Shown here in pieces: positions 1 through 7,912 of a DNA stretch of 8,719 bases. Positions within the stretch are counted from its first letter, which is position 1. The number at the start of each line of letters is the position of its first letter. The position numbers were made by a program, and so were the translations under genes. Source of the stretch: Prolixibacteraceae bacterium (GTDB taxonomy: Bacteria; Bacteroidota; Bacteroidia; Bacteroidales; Prolixibacteraceae); assembly GCA_003450125.1 (NCBI GenBank), contig DMFR01000408.1, positions 254 to 8,972 on the forward strand. The letters are read 5' to 3'. The notes below the pieces were generated by a model, which worked only from the letters and a program-made list of their open reading frames with translations, had not been told where the DNA came from and made no database searches.

Positions 1-1608
1 AAGGTTTTTATTGGGGAAAAACAGTTCATGTTACCAGTGTTTGGATGGCTTGAAAAGATGATTTATAAATTTATAAAAGTTGATCCGAACGAAGAAACAA
101 ACTGGAAGTCTTACACCTTTAGTTTGCTCCTGTTTAATCTGATGGGATTTCTCTTTGTATTTCTGATTCAGCTATTTCAGTCTTATTTGCCATTAAATCC
201 TGCCCATCTGAACAATGTTTCATGGCATTCAGCCTTCAACACTTCAGTAAGCTTTGTAACCAATACCAATTGGCAGGGTTACGCCGGAGAGACCACCCTG
301 AGCTATTTTGTACAGATGATCGGACTTGCTGTTCAGAACTTTGTAAGCGCTGCAACCGGAATAGCGGTTTTAATGGCTCTTATTAGGGGAATTACAAGGA
401 AAACAACGGATAAGATGGGTAATTTCTGGTCAGATCTTACACGCTCGATAGTATACATACTTTTACCCCTTTCAATATTGTTTGCTGTCGTATTGGTTGG
501 TCAGGGTGTTGTTCAGAATTTTAATGCTTATGAGACCGTACAACCCCTTCAGGGAGGCACACAAGTGTTGCCCATGGGACCTGCAGCTTCTCAAATTGCG
601 ATCAAGCAACTTGGAACAAACGGGGAAGGTTTCTTCAATGCCAATAGTGCACATCCTTTTGAAAACCCTACTCCCTTTAGTAATTTCCTTGAAATGCTGG
701 CCATTCTGCTTATTCCTGCAGCGCTCACCTATACCTATGGGAAAATGGTTGGATCTACCCGCCAGGGATGGACCATCTTTTCAGTGATGCTTATATTGCT
801 GCTGGCAGGATTGGCAGTTTCATTGTATGGCGAATATTCCACAAATCCCGTATTTGGTCATCTCAGTTCGATGGAAGGCAAAGAAACCCGGTTTGGAATC
901 ACCAACAGTGTACTCTGGTCAACGGCAACAACAGCAGCTTCAAATGGTTCGGTGAATGCCATGCACGACAGCCTTTCACCTTTGGCTGGATTGGTGGCCA
1001 TCATCAATATCTTGCTTGGAGAAGTCATTTTTGGAGGTGTGGGCGCCGGATTATATGGGATGATCATATTCGTGATTTTAACTGTATTTATTGCAGGACT
1101 GATGGTAGGCCGTTCTCCGGAATACCTGGGGAAAAAGATTGAGGCTTTTGAGGTACAGATGGCCATAATAGCAATATTGGCGCCAAGTACGGTTATTCTT
1201 TTGTTTTCCGCATGGGCATCAGTTACCAGTCAGGGGCTTTCGGGCTTGAACAATACAGGGCCGCATGGTTTTTCTGAAATTCTTTATGCCTTCAGTTCAG
1301 CGGCTGGAAATAACGGTAGCGCTTTTGCAGGGTTGAATGCCAACACTCTTTTTTACAATCTTACACTTGGAATCGGAATGTTGATTGGCCGTTTTGGGGT
1401 AATTATTCCGGTATTGGCCATTGCAGGAAACATGGCTGGTAAAAAGATTACACCGCTCTCATCAGGTACTTTCCGCACCGATAACTGGTTGTTTGCAGGA
1501 TTGTTGACCACAACAATTCTCATTGTTGGAGGATTGACCTTCTTCCCGGCTTTATCGCTAGGGCCTATTATTGAGCACTTGCTGATGAACAAAGGAATTA
1601 CTTTTTAA
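1..1608 (+). CDS. kdpA: Potassium-transporting ATPase potassium-binding subunit KdpA (5' partial)
   Basis: KdpA is the K+-selective channel-like membrane subunit of the KdpFABC uptake pump. The reading frame is open from base 1, and the residues before the first ATG at 28 (KVFIGEKQF) still fit the family. The gene therefore starts upstream of the window and ATG 28 is internal. Compared with E. coli KdpA (557 residues, from memory), roughly 25-30 N-terminal residues including the first membrane helix are missing; 535 residues are visible. The four pore-loop signatures of the family are present: TNTNWQGY (259-282), GTNGEGFFNAN (613-645), TTAASNGSV (928-954) and SSAAGNNGSAF (1294-1326). The glutamine matching E. 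coli Gln116 is kept. The second loop has Glu where E. coli has Gly233, next to the filter glycine. Many hydrophobic segments fit a polytopic inner-membrane protein. It is first in the visible operon, 13 bases before kdpB. The identity is very secure. Confidence 0.97.
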   Translation, partial: KVFIGEKQFMLPVFGWLEKMIYKFIKVDPNEETNWKSYTFSLLLFNLMGFLFVFLIQLFQSYLPLNPAHLNNVSWHSAFNTSVSFVTNTNWQGYAGETTLSYFVQMIGLAVQNFVSAATGIAVLMALIRGITRKTTDKMGNFWSDLTRSIVYILLPLSILFAVVLVGQGVVQNFNAYETVQPLQGGTQVLPMGPAASQIAIKQLGTNGEGFFNANSAHPFENPTPFSNFLEMLAILLIPAALTYTYGKMVGSTRQGWTIFSVMLILLLAGLAVSLYGEYSTNPVFGHLSSMEGKETRFGITNSVLWSTATTAASNGSVNAMHDSLSPLAGLVAIINILLGEVIFGGVGAGLYGMIIFVILTVFIAGLMVGRSPEYLGKKIEAFEVQMAIIAILAPSTVILLFSAWASVTSQGLSGLNNTGPHGFSEILYAFSSAAGNNGSAFAGLNANTLFYNLTLGIGMLIGRFGVIIPVLAIAGNMAGKKITPLSSGTFRTDNWLFAGLLTTTILIVGGLTFFPALSLGPIIEHLLMNKGITF

Positions 1609-1621
1609 CACTTCAACCGAA

Positions 1622-3706
1622 ATGAGTGCCAAAAAAAAGACCAGCCTGTTCAATAAAAAATTGATTTTACAGGCAGCAAAAGATAGTTTTATCAAATTAA
1701 ATCCGGCTACCCTCATTAAGAATCCGGTCATTTTCCTGGTAGGAATTGGTTCAGTACTCACAACGATCATTGTATTAACTGGATTATTTTCAGGTAATTT
1801 TTCATTTTTCAATTTTCAGATTGCCCTATGGTTGTGGTTTACCGTGCTGTTTGCCAATTTTTCGGGAGCAATTGCTGAAGGAAGAGGCAAAGCGCAGGCT
1901 GAAAGCTTACGGAACAACCGTACCCAAACCTTGGCACGCAGGGTGGTTGGAAACAAGGAAGAAATGGTTGCAGCACCTGATTTGAAAAAAGGCAATGTGG
2001 TTGTATGTCATGCAGGAGATGTCATTCCCTCAGATGGGGAAGTGATTGAAGGCATTGCCAGTGTAGACGAATCTGCCATTACTGGTGAATCTGCTCCTGT
2101 CATCAGGGAAAGTGGGGGTGACCGGTCTGCTGTTACAGGCGGAACTAAGGTGATCAGTGACAGTATCTTGATTCGGATTACTTCTGAACCTGGAGATACC
2201 TTTATTGACCGGATGATTGCCTTGGTGGAAGGAGCCAAACGACAGAAAACGCCCAATGAGATTGCACTGTCCATCTTGCTCTCTGGCTTGTCCATCATAT
2301 TTCTTCTGGCAGTAGTCACTCTACCTGCATTCTTTGGATATAGTCTTTCTGCATCAGGATTACCAATGTCACAAAACTTAACCATTCCTGTATTAATTGC
2401 ATTGCTCGTTTGTCTGATTCCAACTACCATTGGTGGATTGCTGAACGCCATTGGAATTAGCGGTATGGACAGGCTTTTACAGCGAAATGTGATTGCTACC
2501 AGTGGAAGGGCAATTGAAGCTGCCGGTGATGTGGATGTACTTTTGCTCGATAAAACGGGAACCATTACACTGGGCAATCGAATGGCAACAGATTTCTTTC
2601 CCACTGATGGCATCCGGCAAACCGATCTTGCACATGCTGCACAACTATCTTCACTATCCGATGAAACTCCGGAAGGAAGGTCCATTGTGATTCTGGCCAA
2701 AGAAAGATTTGGATGGCGCGGACATGATATTCATCAAAAGAATATGGTTTTTATTCCCTTTACCGCCCAATCCAGGATGAGTGGAGTCGATTTAACCAAT
2801 GGCCAGGGAACCATTCGTCAGATCAGAAAAGGTTCGTCTGAGGCCATTCGTTCTTTTGTGTTGAATGGCAATGGCTTTTTTCCAAAAAAAATGGAAGAAA
2901 AGGTTTCTGAACTTGCCCGAATGGGTGCCACTCCCTTGGTTGTTGCTGAAGACAATATCGTTCTGGGAGTAATCCAGCTGAAAGACATTGTAAAAGGAGG
3001 CATCAAACAACGGTTTGCCCAGTTGCGCAACATGGGAATCCGAACCATCATGATCACCGGTGATAATGCACTCACTGCAGCAGCTATTGCAGCTGAAGCC
3101 GGAGTGGATGATTTTATGGCAGAAGCAACTCCTGAAGATAAGCTCCGGAGAATTCGGGAGGAGCAGGCCAACGGTCATCTGGTCGGAATGATTGGTGATG
3201 GGACCAATGATGCTCCAGCCCTGGCACAAGCGGATATCGGAATTGCGATGAACTCAGGAACTCAGGCCGCACGGGAAGCAGGCAACATGGTCGATCTGGA
3301 TAGTAATCCGACCAAACTGATTGAAGTGGTTGAAGTAGGCAAACAATTGTTGATGACCCGTGGGGCCCTGACAACTTTCAGCATTGCCAATGATGTGGCC
3401 AAATATTTTGCCATCATTCCTGCCATCGCGGTTTCTCTTTATGCCGGTAAAGATGGAGTAGGCCCTTTGTTCGCATTAAATGTGATGCATTTGGGGTCTC
3501 CTGAAAGTGCCATCCTGAGCGCGGTAATATTTAATGCATTGATCATTATACTTCTCATTCCTCTTGCATTGAAAGGTGTTCGCTACAAACCGATGTCTGC
3601 AAATAAGGCACTGATACAGAATTTATCTATTTATGGATTAGGCGGAGTGATTGCCCCTTTTGTAGGGATAAAAATCATTGATCTGATCATTAACCTATTT
3701 ATCTGA
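1622..3706 (+). CDS. kdpB: Potassium-transporting P-type ATPase catalytic subunit KdpB
   Basis: KdpB hydrolyses ATP through a phospho-aspartate intermediate to drive K+ uptake through KdpA. Its 694 residues are close to the 682 of E. coli. Visible motifs, in order: the actuator-domain TGES loop at residues 154-157, the membrane motif IPTTIGG at 266-272, the phosphorylation site DKTGT with Asp310, the nucleotide-binding FTAQSRMSG at 380-388 and KGS at 403-405, MITGDN at 477-482, and the hinge GDGTNDAP at 525-532. The membrane segment SIANDVAKYF (587-596) keeps Asp591 and Lys594, the charged pair used in coupling. Ser157 corresponds to E. coli Ser162, whose phosphorylation is known to inhibit the pump, so the same control is possible here. 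The ATG at 1622 gives the usual family N-terminus, and no Shine-Dalgarno motif is seen before it. No catalytic residue is missing. Confidence 0.98.
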   Translation: MSAKKKTSLFNKKLILQAAKDSFIKLNPATLIKNPVIFLVGIGSVLTTIIVLTGLFSGNFSFFNFQIALWLWFTVLFANFSGAIAEGRGKAQAESLRNNRTQTLARRVVGNKEEMVAAPDLKKGNVVVCHAGDVIPSDGEVIEGIASVDESAITGESAPVIRESGGDRSAVTGGTKVISDSILIRITSEPGDTFIDRMIALVEGAKRQKTPNEIALSILLSGLSIIFLLAVVTLPAFFGYSLSASGLPMSQNLTIPVLIALLVCLIPTTIGGLLNAIGISGMDRLLQRNVIATSGRAIEAAGDVDVLLLDKTGTITLGNRMATDFFPTDGIRQTDLAHAAQLSSLSDETPEGRSIVILAKERFGWRGHDIHQKNMVFIPFTAQSRMSGVDLTNGQGTIRQIRKGSSEAIRSFVLNGNGFFPKKMEEKVSELARMGATPLVVAEDNIVLGVIQLKDIVKGGIKQRFAQLRNMGIRTIMITGDNALTAAAIAAEAGVDDFMAEATPEDKLRRIREEQANGHLVGMIGDGTNDAPALAQADIGIAMNSGTQAAREAGNMVDLDSNPTKLIEVVEVGKQLLMTRGALTTFSIANDVAKYFAIIPAIAVSLYAGKDGVGPLFALNVMHLGSPESAILSAVIFNALIIILLIPLALKGVRYKPMSANKALIQNLSIYGLGGVIAPFVGIKIIDLIINLFI

Positions 3707-3710
3707 TCAT
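3681..3710 (+). repeat. Direct repeat ATCTGATCAT at the kdpB/kdpC junction
   Basis: The 10-base word ATCTGATCAT occurs exactly at 3681-3690 and 3701-3710, separated by 10 bases. Each copy contains the palindrome TGATCA. The first copy is inside the last codons of kdpB; the second contains the kdpB TGA stop and the first two bases of the upstream kdpC ATG. This is directly visible. Any regulatory role is unsupported, and the repeated Ile/Leu codons of the last KdpB helix could produce it by chance. Confidence 0.5.
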
Positions 3711-3753
3711 GAAATCTCAAATAATCTTAATCATGAAAACACAGATAGAAATT
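3706..3753 (+). repeat. Imperfect 24-base tandem repeat carrying two in-frame kdpC start codons
   Basis: ATCATGAAA occurs at 3706-3714 and again at 3730-3738, exactly 24 bases apart. Similarity continues past the shared word: about 15 of the first 19 bases match. The encoded peptides MKSQI and MKTQI are nearly the same. A short in-frame tandem duplication of the kdpC start region would explain it and leaves two candidate ATG codons, at 3709 and 3733. Confidence 0.5.
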
Positions 3754-4314
3754 GCCCTTAAAATATTTGCCCTTTTTACAATCGTTCTTGGGGTAGTTTA
3801 TCCGCTATTCATCACAGGAATAGCACAACTTGCATTTCCATTTCAGGCCAATGGTAGTTTGATTCGACAGGGAGATAAGGTAATTGGCAGCGAATTGATC
3901 GGTCAGAAGTTCGATAGCGTGACCTATTTTTCATCACGTCCTTCAGCAATCGAATACAATCCCATGCCTTCAGGAGGTTCAAATTTAGGGCCGACAAGTT
4001 CAAAGCTTAAGCAACTGGTGGCTGACCGTAAAGCCCAATGGATCAAATCCAATCTATTGTCCGATTCGGATGCTATTCCTTCTGAAATGATTTTTGCATC
4101 GGCAAGCGGTCTTGATCCTCATATTTCACCAAAAGCTGCTTTAATGCAAGTGGAACGAATAGTCAAAGCCCGGCAATTCGATAGTGACAAAAAAGAACAA
4201 CTCTTGAAGTCTATTGCGAAATTAACAGAAGGGCCTCAGTTTACGTTCCTGGGCGAAGAACGGATCAATGTTTTACGCTTGAACCTTCAATTGGATCAAT
4301 TGGCTAATCATTAA
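3733..4314 (+). CDS. kdpC: Potassium-transporting ATPase subunit KdpC
   Basis: KdpC is the small single-span subunit that binds KdpA/KdpB, stabilises the complex and raises apparent ATP affinity. From ATG 3733 it is 193 residues (E. coli 190). One N-terminal membrane helix lies at about residues 7-29 and contains the family VVYPL segment, followed by an extracytoplasmic domain. Family motifs seen: NGSLIRQGD (40-48), GSELIGQ.F (52-60), YFSSRPSA (65-72), NPMPSGGSNL (76-85), ASASGLDPHISP (122-133) and the C-terminal VLRLNLQLDQL. I prefer 3733 because it puts VYPL about where E. coli has it. An in-frame ATG at 3709, two bases after the kdpB stop, would add eight residues (MKSQIILI) and cannot be excluded; these eight resemble the next eight, as if duplicated. 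The function is secure and the start is uncertain. Confidence 0.95.
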   Translation: MKTQIEIALKIFALFTIVLGVVYPLFITGIAQLAFPFQANGSLIRQGDKVIGSELIGQKFDSVTYFSSRPSAIEYNPMPSGGSNLGPTSSKLKQLVADRKAQWIKSNLLSDSDAIPSEMIFASASGLDPHISPKAALMQVERIVKARQFDSDKKEQLLKSIAKLTEGPQFTFLGEERINVLRLNLQLDQLANH

Positions 4315-4327
4315 AAACAGATATAAA

Positions 4328-5221
4328 ATGAATCTATCAATTCGCACAAAATTTACTCTCGGAATGGTGTTTATATTTTTCATCATTCTGGTATTAATTG
4401 TATGTTCTTCCTTTTACCTGAATAAGTTATCCAATAAAACGAGCGCAATTCTCAAAGAAAACTACTTGTCAGTGGTGTATGCTCAGGAGATGTCAGAAGG
4501 GTTAATGAATATCAATCAGGAAATGATCAATTCTTCCCTTTCAAATAAAGTTCCGGATAGCTTATTTGTTCGGAAAGAATTTTATTCTATCGACCAATCA
4601 TTTGGGTTAGAGAAAAATAACATCACCGAAAATGGGGAAGATAAACTGGTAGCAAGTATCCAAACTGGCATTAAAGAATATCGAAAATCTTTCGAAGGTA
4701 TAATGAAATCGCCATTACAAGCTAGTGATATTCTGCTGCAACAAAAGAGATTTAATGTCTTGCACCAACAGTTGTTAATATTATCCCAAATGAACGGGAA
4801 AGCCATTGAATCAAAAACCGATGATGCTAAAGTTTCGGCAAAAGATGCTTCAGCAGAAATGATTATTCTTGGGAGTATTTGTTTCTTGATTGCTTTGAGT
4901 TTTATGTATAGCTTTGCTACTTATTTCAACGAGCGGTTTTTTCAATTGTACAATGGAATTAAGGAAATTGTCTCAAGTAATTATGGACAAAGGCTTTATT
5001 TCGAAGGCTCAGATGAGTTTTATGAGATTTCATTGTTATTTAACCAAATGGCTGAAAAATTGGATCATACAAATCCAAAAATGTCACTAAATTTAGAGGA
5101 CGATTTTTATGTTGATGATCGTTTAAATGATATTCAGGAAATGAAAAATGTTCTTTTCAGGATGAAAGTTCTTGAAGCACAAGCTAAACAAGCTGTTTCG
5201 AGGCTTGAAAATATGAAATAG
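4328..5221 (+). CDS. HAMP-domain membrane protein with four-helix-bundle-like sensor region and no output domain
   Basis: I cannot assign this 297-residue protein to a named family. It has a short basic N-terminus, a membrane helix at about residues 10-32, a largely helical extracytoplasmic region at about 33-176, a second membrane helix at about 177-199, and a HAMP-like segment at about 200-248 with the typical glycine, acidic pair and hydrophobic pattern (SDEFYEISLLFNQMAEKL). An acidic stretch (LEDDFYVDD, 256-264) and a charged, probably coiled-coil helix (265-297) follow. The ILKENYLSV segment (41-49) near the start of the sensor region resembles four-helix-bundle (4HB_MCP-type) input domains of Bacteroidota sensor kinases, judged from memory. 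There is no HisKA histidine box, HATPase, PAS or MCP signalling domain. It starts 13 bases after kdpC and ends 3 bases before kdpD, so co-expression is likely. It may be an accessory input protein for KdpD or a remnant of a larger sensor. Its G+C content looks lower than its neighbours'. Confidence 0.85.
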   Translation: MNLSIRTKFTLGMVFIFFIILVLIVCSSFYLNKLSNKTSAILKENYLSVVYAQEMSEGLMNINQEMINSSLSNKVPDSLFVRKEFYSIDQSFGLEKNNITENGEDKLVASIQTGIKEYRKSFEGIMKSPLQASDILLQQKRFNVLHQQLLILSQMNGKAIESKTDDAKVSAKDASAEMIILGSICFLIALSFMYSFATYFNERFFQLYNGIKEIVSSNYGQRLYFEGSDEFYEISLLFNQMAEKLDHTNPKMSLNLEDDFYVDDRLNDIQEMKNVLFRMKVLEAQAKQAVSRLENMK

Positions 5222-5224
5222 TGT

Positions 5225-7912
5225 ATGACCTACAACGACAACCGACCTAACCCGGATGATTTGCTGGCTTCAATGAAAGATGATGAAGAAAAGAACAAAC
5301 GGGGCAAACTGAAGATTTTCTTTGGCATGTGTGCCGGTGTGGGGAAAACCTACACCATGTTACAGGCTGCACAAATCGAAAAATTGAAAGGGGCTGATAT
5401 TGTCATCGGTTATGTTGAAACCCACAACCGCAAAGAAACGGCTGCCTTGGTTGAGGGTTTTGAATTGATTCCACGCAGGAATTATAGCTACAAATCCACC
5501 ACATTGGAGGATATGGATCTGGATGCCATCATCGCCCGCAAACCTCAAATCGTACTGGTCGATGAACTGGCCCATACCAATGCCCCAGGATGCCGGCATT
5601 TAAAGCGTTATCAGGATGTCCAGGAAATCCTTGACAGTGGGATTCATGTTTACACAACAGTGAATGTTCAACATCTGGAAAGCCGTTCTGAAGTAGTGGC
5701 CCAGATTACCGGCATTATAGTAAGAGAGACCGTTCCGGATGATGTTTTTGAAAGCGCTGATGATATTGAAGTGATCGACCTCACTACCGATGAGTTGCTT
5801 CAAAGGCTTTCTGAAGGTAAGGTTTATACCCCTGAACGATCAAAAGAAGCGGTGCTGAATTTCTTCCGTAAAGGGAACATTACGGCCCTGCGTGAAATGG
5901 CTTTGCGTATTGTGGCTGAAAGGGTAGATAAGCAATTGCATGATTACATGCAGCTTAAACGAATCAGGGGACCCTGGAAATCGGGTATTCATTTGCTGGT
6001 TGCCGTAAGTTATACTACACAGTCCACCAGGTTGCTTCGTTGGGCAAAAAACCTTTCCGATACCATGGGGGGTAACTTACAGGCCATTTATGTTGAAACA
6101 TCCCATGATTTAACTGATAAAGAGCGCGAAACCCTGGATAAGAACATTAGCCTGGCCAAACAACTGGGCATTCAATTCCGGATCGTCACCAATTCTGATA
6201 TCGTTAAGGCGATCGTGGATTTTGCCCAAAAAGAAAATATAACACATATTATTATCGGCAAACCACGGGTTCGGAACCTTCAGACCTTGTTTCGTTTGGG
6301 CAATTTTGTCAATAAACTGATCCGTTACAGTGGCAACATTGATGTCTATATTCTGGGCTCTGATACCATGATTGACGATAAGTTCAGGAAAAAGGCCTCG
6401 TTGCCTTCCTTTACTTCGAGTGTAAATCAGTATTTTGCAGTTACATTGATGATCATTTTGACTGCAATCATTTTCTTCCTTATCAAAGAATTTATTGGCT
6501 ATCAGGTTGTTTCATTTGCTTTGCTTTTCATGGTTTCCATCCTGGCCTTTTTCTATGGCAGAGGTCCGATTTTACTCGCAGCAACACTCAGTTCTCTCAT
6601 CTGGGATTATTTCTTTATTCCTCCCCCCTATACCCTCCATGTGGAGAGGACCGAAGATATGCTGATGTTGACCATGTTTTTCATCATCGCCCTGTTAAAC
6701 GGAGTATTAACCTCAAGGGTCAGGGGACAAGAACAAAAGATCAGGGTACGAGAGGAGCGTACCCATGCCCTTTACCAACTTGCAAAAGAGCTTTCAACAG
6801 CATCTGGAATTAATGATGTTTTAAATCTGGCAGTAAAAGATATCCGCAAATACTTTAAAATCGAATGTGCCATTTTTTTAAGAGATGAAGCCAATGAGCT
6901 TGAAAAACAAGTCAGGCATGAAACAGCTCTTCATTTTTCCGAGAACGATCTGAGCATTGCCGAATGGACCTTCAGACACTCGTCAAAAGCCGGTAAATAT
7001 ACCGATACGCTTCCTTCCAGTAATTTTACCTTTTATCCTTTAAAGGGGAACAACGACAATATGGGAGTCATTGCCGTACAACCTAAGAAGGTTTTTAGCC
7101 AGGGCGAGGACCAATTCTGGGAAGGTTTTCTTCCCCAGATTTCAGGTAAAATTGAACGGGAATTTTTACGTGAAGCTGCCCGTAATTCCTATATTCTAAA
7201 TGAATCGGATAAACTCTATAAAACACTTTTTAATTCCATCTCCCATGAACTCCGCATTCCGGTGGCTACCATTATGGGCGCTTCTGATACCCTGTTGGCT
7301 CAGGATTATCCAACAGAAACCCGCAATATTCTCTACCAAGACATTAATACTGCCGCCGTCAGGCTGAACCGTTTAATTGATAATTTATTAAACATGTCGC
7401 GCCTCGATTCGGGAAGGATGGCGACCCATATTGACTGGTGCGATTTACACGATCTGTATAATAATGTGGTAAAAACGCTTTCTGTTGAATTAAAACTATT
7501 CAATGTTCATTGCGTTTTGTCGGATGAGATGCCTTTGGTTCAACTCGACTTTGGCTTGATGGAACAGGTACTCCATAATCTATTGTTGAATGCTACGCAA
7601 CATGCCCCGGCAGGGAGCAATATCCGGATCAAGTTCTTTTATGACAATGGCTCCTTGGTGATCCAGGTGATGGATCGTGGTCCTGGCTTTTCAGTTTCCG
7701 ATTTGTCCATGGTGTTTAATAAATTTTACCGTGGACAATTGGCTGTAGCCGGTGGTACCGGGTTGGGACTATCGATTGTTAAAGGTATTGTTGAAGCACA
7801 CAATGGGATGATTGTGGCTCAAAACCGATCAAACGGTGGCGCCCTGTTTACCATTAAAATACCTACAAAGATTTCAGATATTAATGATATTCAACACAAG
7901 GAAAATCTATGA
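5225..7912 (+). CDS. kdpD: Sensor histidine kinase KdpD (full length)
   Basis: KdpD is the membrane-bound kinase that phosphorylates KdpE under potassium limitation. At 895 residues it matches the E. coli length (894). Domains in order: cytoplasmic KdpD domain with Walker A GMCAGVGKT (34-42) and LVDELAHTNAPG (111-122); a universal-stress-protein-like domain at about 253-380; four membrane helices (DUF4118) at about 401-497; an arginine-rich linker (Arg498, 500, 507, 509, 512) as in E. coli; a GAF-like region at about 525-645; HisKA with SISHELRIP and phospho-acceptor His674 (E. coli His673); and HATPase with the N box around Asn785/Asn789, DRGPGF (817-822) and GGTGLGLS (843-850). No domain is missing. 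The start at 5225 lies 3 bases after the preceding stop, and the 3' end overlaps kdpE by 4 bases. The SxS...FTAxY c-di-AMP motif described for Staphylococcus aureus KdpD is not evident; the matching segment reads SYT...LQAIY. Confidence 0.97.
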   Translation: MTYNDNRPNPDDLLASMKDDEEKNKRGKLKIFFGMCAGVGKTYTMLQAAQIEKLKGADIVIGYVETHNRKETAALVEGFELIPRRNYSYKSTTLEDMDLDAIIARKPQIVLVDELAHTNAPGCRHLKRYQDVQEILDSGIHVYTTVNVQHLESRSEVVAQITGIIVRETVPDDVFESADDIEVIDLTTDELLQRLSEGKVYTPERSKEAVLNFFRKGNITALREMALRIVAERVDKQLHDYMQLKRIRGPWKSGIHLLVAVSYTTQSTRLLRWAKNLSDTMGGNLQAIYVETSHDLTDKERETLDKNISLAKQLGIQFRIVTNSDIVKAIVDFAQKENITHIIIGKPRVRNLQTLFRLGNFVNKLIRYSGNIDVYILGSDTMIDDKFRKKASLPSFTSSVNQYFAVTLMIILTAIIFFLIKEFIGYQVVSFALLFMVSILAFFYGRGPILLAATLSSLIWDYFFIPPPYTLHVERTEDMLMLTMFFIIALLNGVLTSRVRGQEQKIRVREERTHALYQLAKELSTASGINDVLNLAVKDIRKYFKIECAIFLRDEANELEKQVRHETALHFSENDLSIAEWTFRHSSKAGKYTDTLPSSNFTFYPLKGNNDNMGVIAVQPKKVFSQGEDQFWEGFLPQISGKIEREFLREAARNSYILNESDKLYKTLFNSISHELRIPVATIMGASDTLLAQDYPTETRNILYQDINTAAVRLNRLIDNLLNMSRLDSGRMATHIDWCDLHDLYNNVVKTLSVELKLFNVHCVLSDEMPLVQLDFGLMEQVLHNLLLNATQHAPAGSNIRIKFFYDNGSLVIQVMDRGPGFSVSDLSMVFNKFYRGQLAVAGGTGLGLSIVKGIVEAHNGMIVAQNRSNGGALFTIKIPTKISDINDIQHKENL
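7909..7912 (+). promoter_or_regulatory. ATGA stop-start overlap between kdpD and kdpE
   Basis: The ATG of kdpE and the TGA of kdpD share bases in ATGA. Such four-base overlaps commonly allow a terminating ribosome to restart on the next gene. No Shine-Dalgarno motif is seen just upstream. The overlap is seen directly; coupling is inferred. Confidence 0.7.

Noticed and set aside
28..30. ATG at 28 as the start of kdpA
   Set aside because: The frame is open back to base 1 and the upstream residues fit KdpA. Starting at 28 would remove the first membrane helix that the family always has.
2008..2700. A 230-codon open frame on the minus strand inside kdpB
   Set aside because: It lies wholly opposite a strongly conserved part of kdpB, has a low-complexity Ser/Pro/Ile-rich translation and matches no family I recognise. 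It is a shadow of the kdpB codons.
2792..3229. Two overlapping minus-strand open frames opposite the kdpB nucleotide-binding and hinge region
   Set aside because: They are antisense to conserved catalytic motifs and their translations have no recognisable domain or plausible gene context.
4270..4327. Internal promoter before the HAMP-domain gene
   Set aside because: No TAnnTTTG element with a correctly spaced TTTG was found. The short gap is simply A/T-rich.
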